The position numbers were made by a program, and so were the translations under genes. The notes beneath the pieces were generated by a model. That model saw only the letters and a program-made list of their open reading frames with translations, was not told where the DNA came from and did no database searches. From DASUAO01 sp035763745 (GTDB taxonomy: Bacteria > Actinomycetota > Acidimicrobiia > IMCC26256 > PALSA-555), in assembly GCA_035763745.1 (NCBI GenBank), contig DASUAO010000034.1, positions 1-5,801 on the forward strand: a DNA stretch of 5,801 nucleotides, in the 5' to 3' direction. This document shows, piece after piece, positions 1-3,904 of the stretch. Positions within the stretch are counted from its first letter, which is position 1, and each line of letters begins with the position of its first letter.

Positions 1-1076
1 CGCTCGTCGACGAGCAGGACCATGAGGTGCACCTCGGGGTTGTTGCGCTCGACCGAGAAGACGATCTGCTTGAGGATCGTGGTCTTGCCGGCCTTCGGCG
101 GGGACACGACCAGCCCGCGCTGCCCCTTCCCGATCGGCGAGATGAGGTCGATGATCCGACCCGTCGCCTCGGCGGGGTTCTCCTCGAGCTCGAGCCGGAG
201 CGGCTCGTCGGGGAAGAGCGCCGTGAGGTCCTCGAAGCGCGGGCGCTTCTTCGCCTCCTCGGGCGACATCCCGTTGATCGTGTCGACACGCAGGAGCGCC
301 GGGTACTTCTCGTTGCTCGCCTGGGGCCGGCAGAACCCTTCGATCGCGTCGCCGCGACGCAGGTTGAAGCGACGGACCTGCGATGCCGAGACGTAGACGT
401 CGCCGGCGCTGGGGAGGTATCCCTTGGTGCGGAGGAACCCGTAGCCCTCGTCCTTGAACTCGAGCAGTCCGCGGACCTCGACCGGGTCGCCGGCCGGCTC
501 CCGATCGGCGTTCCCGCCCTGCTGGCGCTCGTTGCCGCCGCCCTGCTGGCGCTCGTTGCCGCCGTCGGACTGACCACCGCGGCCGCGCCGGCGACGACGC
601 CGGTTCGACGAGCGGGTCTGGTTGCCGTCGCCGTAGGAGGCACGCTCGTCCTCCGGGTCGATCTCGACCTTGGGGCGCGGGCGCGACTCGGTGCCACTCC
701 CCTTGCCGCCGGCCTCGGTCGAGCCGGAGCCCGATCCGGCGCCCGATGCGCGGCGCGGTCGTGGTGCGACCTCCGGCTCGGCGCCGTCGGCGGCGGCGAG
801 CGCCTCCTCCTCTGCTGCCAGCGCCTCGATCGACGCGGCCTCCAGCTCGGATGCCTTGGCCGAGCGGACCGTGGTGCGCTTCGACCCGTTGCCGTCGTCC
901 GTCGTCGCCGCGTCGGGCTTCCCTCCGCCGTTGTCGGCGGCGTGCAGGATGGCCTCGATCAGCTCGGCCTTGCGCATGCGGGTCGGGGCCTTCACGCCGA
1001 TCGCGCCGGCGATCGCATGCAGCTGCTCGCGATCCTTGCCGTGGAGGGCGGAACGGTCGATCTCGGTGGCGCTCAT
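1..1076 (-). CDS. rho: Transcription termination factor Rho (N-terminal part, 3' end outside window)
   Basis: Rho is a hexameric RNA-dependent ATPase/helicase that loads on untranslated RNA and releases RNA polymerase. 358 complete codons are present. Residues 9-48 form the Rho_N helical domain. Residues 50-200 are a low-complexity insertion: Ala/Glu-rich (75-100), Gly/Ser-rich (110-130), six consecutive Arg at 159-164, then two NERQQGG repeats. The cold-shock-like RNA-binding domain covers about 200-268, with GYGFLR (211-216), DVYVS (226-230) and RRFNLRRGD (235-243). The ATPase domain starts near 275; Walker A is PPKAGKTT (326-333, Lys331) and Walker B is LMVLLVDE (351-358). The frame leaves the window there, so the Q-loop, R-loop and arginine finger are not visible. 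The insertion makes it longer than E. coli Rho (419 residues) and resembles actinobacterial Rho. The ATG at 1076 is chosen because Rho_N begins directly after it and GAGGAG lies upstream. Identification is near certain. Confidence 0.98.
   Translation of the reverse strand, partial: MSATEIDRSALHGKDREQLHAIAGAIGVKAPTRMRKAELIEAILHAADNGGGKPDAATTDDGNGSKRTTVRSAKASELEAASIEALAAEEEALAAADGAEPEVAPRPRRASGAGSGSGSTEAGGKGSGTESRPRPKVEIDPEDERASYGDGNQTRSSNRRRRRRGRGGQSDGGNERQQGGGNERQQGGNADREPAGDPVEVRGLLEFKDEGYGFLRTKGYLPSAGDVYVSASQVRRFNLRRGDAIEGFCRPQASNEKYPALLRVDTINGMSPEEAKKRPRFEDLTALFPDEPLRLELEENPAEATGRIIDLISPIGKGQRGLVVSPPKAGKTTILKQIVFSVERNNPEVHLMVLLVDE
514..564 (-). repeat. 24-bp tandem repeat inside rho, 2.1 copies
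   Basis: Positions 517-540 and 541-564 are identical 24-base units. The periodicity extends perfectly from 514 to 564. On the coding strand it encodes two adjacent NERQQGG(G) units, Rho residues 174-188, between the poly-Arg tract and the cold-shock-like domain. Because 24 is a multiple of 3, gain or loss of a unit would keep rho in frame. Confidence 0.9.
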
Positions 1077-1243
1077 CGGTTCGTGATGCTCCTCGGTGAG
1101 GGAGCGGTGCATCCGGAAGTCGGGTCCGGGTGGACCCGGGGGGAAGCACCGGGTTGCCAACGGCTGTCGCTCACCGCAGATCGCGGTGGGTGCTGCCGAG
1201 CGGGACGCGCTCCGGTGCGCACGACGAACGAGACATCGAACAT
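1073..1243 (-). CDS. Possible 56-codon leader ORF overlapping the rho start
   Basis: An ATG at 1243 opens a 56-residue frame (MFDVSFVVRTGARP...SPRSITNR). Its TGA (1075-1073) overlaps the rho ATG (1076-1074) as ATGA, the arrangement usual for translationally coupled genes. The first 15 or so codons have mostly G/C third positions; the rest is Pro/Ser/Arg-rich and looks less coding-like. An in-frame ATG at 1333 would extend it to 86 codons, but that start lies upstream of the proposed promoter. No strong Shine-Dalgarno precedes 1243. I recognise no family. It could be a leader peptide gene affecting rho expression, or a chance frame, which is common in DNA this GC-rich. Confidence 0.22.
   Translation of the reverse strand: MFDVSFVVRTGARPARQHPPRSAVSDSRWQPGASPRVHPDPTSGCTAPSPRSITNR
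1089..1094 (-). promoter_or_regulatory. Ribosome binding site of rho
   Basis: The minus strand reads GAGGAG here, a good Shine-Dalgarno match, 12 bases before the rho ATG at 1076. The spacing is somewhat longer than ideal, but no other in-frame ATG or GTG closer to it would keep the Rho_N domain intact. It lies inside the last codons of the possible leader ORF. Confidence 0.6.
1121..1138 (-). promoter_or_regulatory. Hairpin in the rho leader, proximal
   Basis: A perfect 7-bp stem (CGGGTCC / GGACCCG) closes a 4-base loop at 1128-1131, extendable by one T-G wobble. It lies about 45 bases upstream of the rho ATG and about 27 bases from the ribosome binding site. No T-run follows on the minus strand, so it is not a canonical intrinsic terminator. 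A role as a leader structure is inference. Confidence 0.4.
1169..1191 (-). promoter_or_regulatory. Hairpin in the rho leader, distal
   Basis: A perfect 6-bp core stem (CACCGC at 1172-1177 with GCGGTG at 1183-1188) has a 5-base loop. One G-C and two wobble pairs extend it to about 9 bp (1169-1191). Together with the hairpin at 1121-1138 it gives the rho leader two tandem stems. No T-tract follows. Function is unproven. Confidence 0.38.
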
Positions 1244-1272
1244 CGTGGTTCCCAGGCGGGGGGCCGGGGAGT

Positions 1273-1290
1273 CGCCGCACCGACGCGGCG
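1273..1290 (-). promoter_or_regulatory. Hairpin between the apgM-like gene and rho, near the predicted rho transcript 5' end
   Basis: A 6-bp stem (CGCCGC / GCGGCG) closes a 6-base loop at 1279-1284. It would sit a few bases after the predicted transcription start of rho. It could equally be read as a weak end structure for the apgM-like transcript, whose stop codon is about 70 bases upstream. It has no T-tract, so it is not called a terminator. Confidence 0.25.
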
Positions 1291-1300
1291 GAACACCGCC

Positions 1301-1329
1301 AGCATAGAGGCCGCCGCCGCCGCGGGCAA
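1301..1329 (-). promoter_or_regulatory. Candidate housekeeping promoter for rho
   Basis: On the minus strand, TTGCCC (1329-1324) is followed after exactly 17 bases by TATGCT (1306-1301). Each matches the -35 and -10 consensus hexamers at 4 of 6 positions, including the strongest ones. Transcription would start near 1294, giving rho a leader of about 218 bases that includes the hairpins and the possible leader ORF. It lies in the gap after the apgM-like gene, where a rho promoter would be expected. The TATGCT is conspicuous in very GC-rich surroundings. Predicted by eye only. Confidence 0.45.
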
Positions 1330-1360
1330 CCATCGGGCGACGACGTGGCCGGATGGGGCG

Positions 1361-2515
1361 TCAGGCGAGGAGACGGGCCATGAGCGAATGTCCCGCGACG
1401 GACGCACTCGACGCGACACCGCGCTCGCTGTAGGTGCCGCCCGGGCCCGGTGACGTGGAGTCGAACAGCAGGTAGGGGACCGGGTCCGACGTGTGCGTCC
1501 GCAGCGCGCAGGGTGTCGCGTGGTCGGGGAGGAGCAGCACCCGGTAGGGCTCGTCGCCCAGTGACTCGACGATCGGGCCGATGATCTCCGCGTCCCACCG
1601 ATCGAGCGACGCGACCTTCTCGTCGACGTCGCCCTGGTGTCCCGCCTCGTCGGTCGCTTCGACGTGGAGCACGAAGAGGTCGCGATCGACCAACGACGCA
1701 AGGCACGCGTCGCGTTGGGCGACGTAGTCGTTGTCGAACCCGGCGGTCGCTCCCGGGACGTCGACGACCTCGAGGTCGAGGAGCACGCCGAGACCGCGGA
1801 CGAGGTCGACTGCCGAGCTGAGTCGCCCCGTCGTCGCGTACCGGTCGACGAACCGGGGGAGTGACGGTCGGGTGCCCTGGCCCCAGAGCCACACCTGGGT
1901 GGCGATGCTGTCGACCGACGCGGCGACCTCCCGAACGATCGGCTCCGATGCCTCCATGAGCGCGCGCAGTCGTCGCGCCGACGGCCCGGTCGGCCATGCG
2001 GCCGCCTGGCCGGTGAGGTCGTGCGGCGGCACGCACTCGGCGTCGGCGAGGTCGCTGGGGACGACGCACAGGTGGCGGTACTCGACGCCGGCGTGGAATC
2101 GGATGCCGTCGCGGCCCGCGCCGAGCGCGTCGTCGAGCGCGGTGATGATCGGATGGCTCTGCGCGTCGGAGGGATGGCCCCCGGCGAAGTCGACCATCGT
2201 GCCGTCGTCACCGATCGTCACGAGGTTCGCTCGGTAGGCGACCTCTCCCGGCGCGAGGTCCACCCCCATCGCGGCGGCCTCGATGGGGGCGCGACCCGTG
2301 TGGTACTCGGCGGGATCGAACCCGAGGATCGAGAGGTTGCCGACGTCGCTCCCCGGGGGGAGTCCGTCGGGGATCACCGCCGCCCGGCCGACCTCGCCGT
2401 GGGCGGCGAGGCGTTCGAGGTGCGGCATCGACGCGGCTTCGAGCGGTGTGCGGCCGTCGAGCGCAGCCAGCGGTTCGTCGGCACAGCCGTCGGGGACGAG
2501 CACGAGGTACTTCAC
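1361..2515 (-). CDS. ApgM-family 2,3-bisphosphoglycerate-independent phosphoglycerate mutase-like enzyme (possible homoserine kinase branch)
   Basis: This 384-residue cytosolic enzyme belongs to the alkaline phosphatase superfamily. ApgM enzymes interconvert 3- and 2-phosphoglycerate using two metal ions and a phosphoserine. It starts VKYLVLVPDG with metal ligand Asp9. GSDVGNLSILGFDP (55-68) holds nucleophile Ser56. YHTGRAPIEAAAMG (71-84), YRHL (146-149), PPHD (163-166) and WLWGQG (209-214) follow. The second metal cluster is HVEATDEAGHQGD (284-296), LPDH (329-332) and RTHTSDPVPYL (339-349). All expected ligands are present and the length is normal. GTG2515 is chosen because family proteins begin at this MKY motif; a GGGGG abuts it, and GTG2533 is an alternative. 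SDV-NLS, PPHD and WLWGQG recall, from memory, the subfamily labelled 'proposed homoserine kinase' (TIGR02535). Its place just before rho, where actinobacteria often carry thrB, fits that reading. Family is sure; substrate is not. Confidence 0.93.
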   Translation of the reverse strand: MKYLVLVPDGCADEPLAALDGRTPLEAASMPHLERLAAHGEVGRAAVIPDGLPPGSDVGNLSILGFDPAEYHTGRAPIEAAAMGVDLAPGEVAYRANLVTIGDDGTMVDFAGGHPSDAQSHPIITALDDALGAGRDGIRFHAGVEYRHLCVVPSDLADAECVPPHDLTGQAAAWPTGPSARRLRALMEASEPIVREVAASVDSIATQVWLWGQGTRPSLPRFVDRYATTGRLSSAVDLVRGLGVLLDLEVVDVPGATAGFDNDYVAQRDACLASLVDRDLFVLHVEATDEAGHQGDVDEKVASLDRWDAEIIGPIVESLGDEPYRVLLLPDHATPCALRTHTSDPVPYLLFDSTSPGPGGTYSERGVASSASVAGHSLMARLLA

Positions 2516-2527
2516 CCCCTGATGCTC

Positions 2528-2547
2528 GCACACCGCGATGGGTGTGC
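2528..2547. promoter_or_regulatory. 7-6-7 palindrome in the divergent intergenic region (candidate operator)
   Basis: GCACACC (2528-2534) and GGTGTGC (2541-2547) form a perfect inverted repeat with a 6-base spacer. It lies between the divergent apgM-like gene (starts 2515) and the sugar dehydrogenase gene (starts 2588). Its size fits a dimeric repressor site, and its position could serve both genes. It could also fold as an RNA hairpin upstream of the apgM-like start. The rest of the 72-base gap shows no convincing -35/-10 pair. Confidence 0.35.
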
Positions 2548-2587
2548 CGACGCCGGGAGCGGATCGGGGGTCGATAGCGTGCGGGCG

Positions 2588-3862
2588 ATGTGCCCGTACC
2601 GGATCCCCGTGCGGTGCCGCGCCGGGCGTCGGGCCGTGTTCGTCGCCGTCGCCGTCGCCCTCGCCGGAGCCTGCTCGTCGAGTGACGGCTCGGGAACTGG
2701 ACCCACCGGCGCGACGGGACCGGCTGACACGGGCGTGCCGACGACGAGTGCTTCGCCCACCAGCACGACATCGGGCGCGGACCTGGCGGCGGCAAGCGTC
2801 GCGCTGACGCTTGTCGCCGAGGTGCCCGACGCGGTCGCGCTCGCGACGCGGCGCGGTGATCCTTGGCTCTACGTCGGGACCCAGGACGGCAAGGTGCTGG
2901 CCGTCCGCGACGGGGTGACGCACCCGGTCCCGACTCTCGATCTCGGTGACGAGGTCCGGTCCGGTGGTGAGCAGGGGCTGCTCGGCATGACCTTCGATCC
3001 TGACGGGCGGCACCTCTTCGTGCACTACAGCGACCGATCGGGCGACACCGTCGTCGCCGAGTACGTCGTATCGATCCCGGGGGAGCGGCCCGCGGTCGCA
3101 GCGACCTCCACCGCACGGACGATCCTCACGGTCGCCCAGCCCCAACCCAACCACAACGGTGGTGCGCTGGTCTTCGGACCGGACGGGCTCCTCTACCTCG
3201 GGCTGGGCGACGGCGGTGCGTCCGGCGACTCGGGTGGCGGCCACGCCCCCGAGGGGAACGGCCAGGCGACCGACACGCTGCTCGGGAAGATCCTGCGCAT
3301 CGATCCCGCGCCGGTCCGCGGCTCGCCCTACGGCATCCCGCCCGACAACCCGTTCGCGACCGGCGGTGGTCGGCCGGAGATCTTCGCGACCGGGCTGCGC
3401 AACCCGTGGCGATTCTCGTTCGACCGCGAGACCGGCGACCTCTGGATCGGCGATGTCGGACAGGACGCGTGGGAAGAGATCGATGCGATCGCGTTCGACG
3501 ACGCGCGCGGGGCCAACTTCGGCTGGCCCATCCTCGAGGGCTCACAGCCGTTCCGGGAGGACACCGCGCCGGAGACCGTGCTTCCGGTGCTGGACATCAG
3601 CCACGACGACGGGGACTGCGCGGTGGTGGGCGGCCACGTGTACCGCGGCGCGGCGATGCCCGATCTCGTCGGCGCCTACGTGTACTCCGACAACTGCAAC
3701 GGGGAGATCCGCGCGATCCGGCTCGCAGCAGATGGCACCGTCGAGCTCGCGCGCGACCTCGGGATCGAGACCAACGGCGTCACCTCCTTCGGCGAGGACG
3801 GTGACGGCGAGCTCTACGTCCTGACGGCCTCGGCCGGGGTGTTCCGGCTCACGGCAGGCTGA
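2588..3862 (+). CDS. Secreted lipoprotein, PQQ-dependent sugar dehydrogenase type (soluble glucose/aldose dehydrogenase beta-propeller)
   Basis: A 424-residue protein. Family members oxidise sugars with pyrroloquinoline quinone outside the cytoplasmic membrane. Residues 11-28 are a signal peptide (Arg-rich start, then FVAVAVALAGA) ending at Cys29. The box AGAC is a permissive lipobox with Ala instead of Leu at -3. A Ser/Gly/Thr/Pro linker spans 30-66. The six-bladed propeller covers about 70-424. GEQGLLG is at 127-133; NHNGG (188-192) holds the presumed catalytic His189; GLGDGG is at 205-210; LLGKILRIDP is at 231-240; GLRNPWRFSFD (269-279) holds Arg271, equivalent to the PQQ/substrate Arg. 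GDVGQDAWEEID is at 288-299. Cys344 and Cys370 match a conserved pair. ATG2588 has no Shine-Dalgarno; GTG2579 (preceded by GGGGG) and GTG2609 are alternatives that keep the signal peptide. The exact sugar and true PQQ use cannot be read from sequence. No PQQ synthesis genes are in the window. Confidence 0.92.
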   Translation: MCPYRIPVRCRAGRRAVFVAVAVALAGACSSSDGSGTGPTGATGPADTGVPTTSASPTSTTSGADLAAASVALTLVAEVPDAVALATRRGDPWLYVGTQDGKVLAVRDGVTHPVPTLDLGDEVRSGGEQGLLGMTFDPDGRHLFVHYSDRSGDTVVAEYVVSIPGERPAVAATSTARTILTVAQPQPNHNGGALVFGPDGLLYLGLGDGGASGDSGGGHAPEGNGQATDTLLGKILRIDPAPVRGSPYGIPPDNPFATGGGRPEIFATGLRNPWRFSFDRETGDLWIGDVGQDAWEEIDAIAFDDARGANFGWPILEGSQPFREDTAPETVLPVLDISHDDGDCAVVGGHVYRGAAMPDLVGAYVYSDNCNGEIRAIRLAADGTVELARDLGIETNGVTSFGEDGDGELYVLTASAGVFRLTAG

Positions 3863-3869
3863 GGCGCGC

Positions 3870-3903
3870 CGCGGTACCTGGTCGGACCTGCGTCCCGTAC
3901 GCG
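3870..3903. terminator. Weak bulged hairpin in the convergent gap
   Basis: In the 42 bases between the two convergent stops, CGC-g-GTAC (3870-3877) pairs with GTACGCG (3897-3903), leaving one bulged G. An inner 4-bp stem GGAC/GTCC (3884-3895) has a 4-base loop. Being an inverted repeat, it could act in both directions. There is no T-tract on either strand, so it is at most a partial barrier. Termination here may depend on Rho or lie further along. Confidence 0.18.
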
Positions 3904-3904
3904 T

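Noticed and set aside
514..564. 24-bp repeat considered as a CRISPR or other array
   Set aside because: There are only two adjacent copies without spacers, inside and in frame with rho.
27..1307. Long plus-strand open frame (426 codons) over rho
   Set aside because: It lies opposite rho, which is clearly coding by homology. Its protein is Arg/Ala/Leu-rich with no recognisable domain. Such mirror frames are expected in very GC-rich genes.
2021..2587. Upstream extension of the sugar dehydrogenase frame to 2021
   Set aside because: This part is antisense to the apgM-like gene and has no domain. The signal peptide begins just after 2588, so an upstream start would bury it.
2516..3244. N-terminal extension of the apgM-like frame to 3244
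   Set aside because: The extension is antisense to the dehydrogenase gene and has no similarity to the family, which begins at the MKYLVLVPDG motif.
3863..3870. GGCGCGCC palindrome after the dehydrogenase stop
   Set aside because: An 8-base palindrome in GC-rich DNA is expected by chance, and nothing else marks it as a site.
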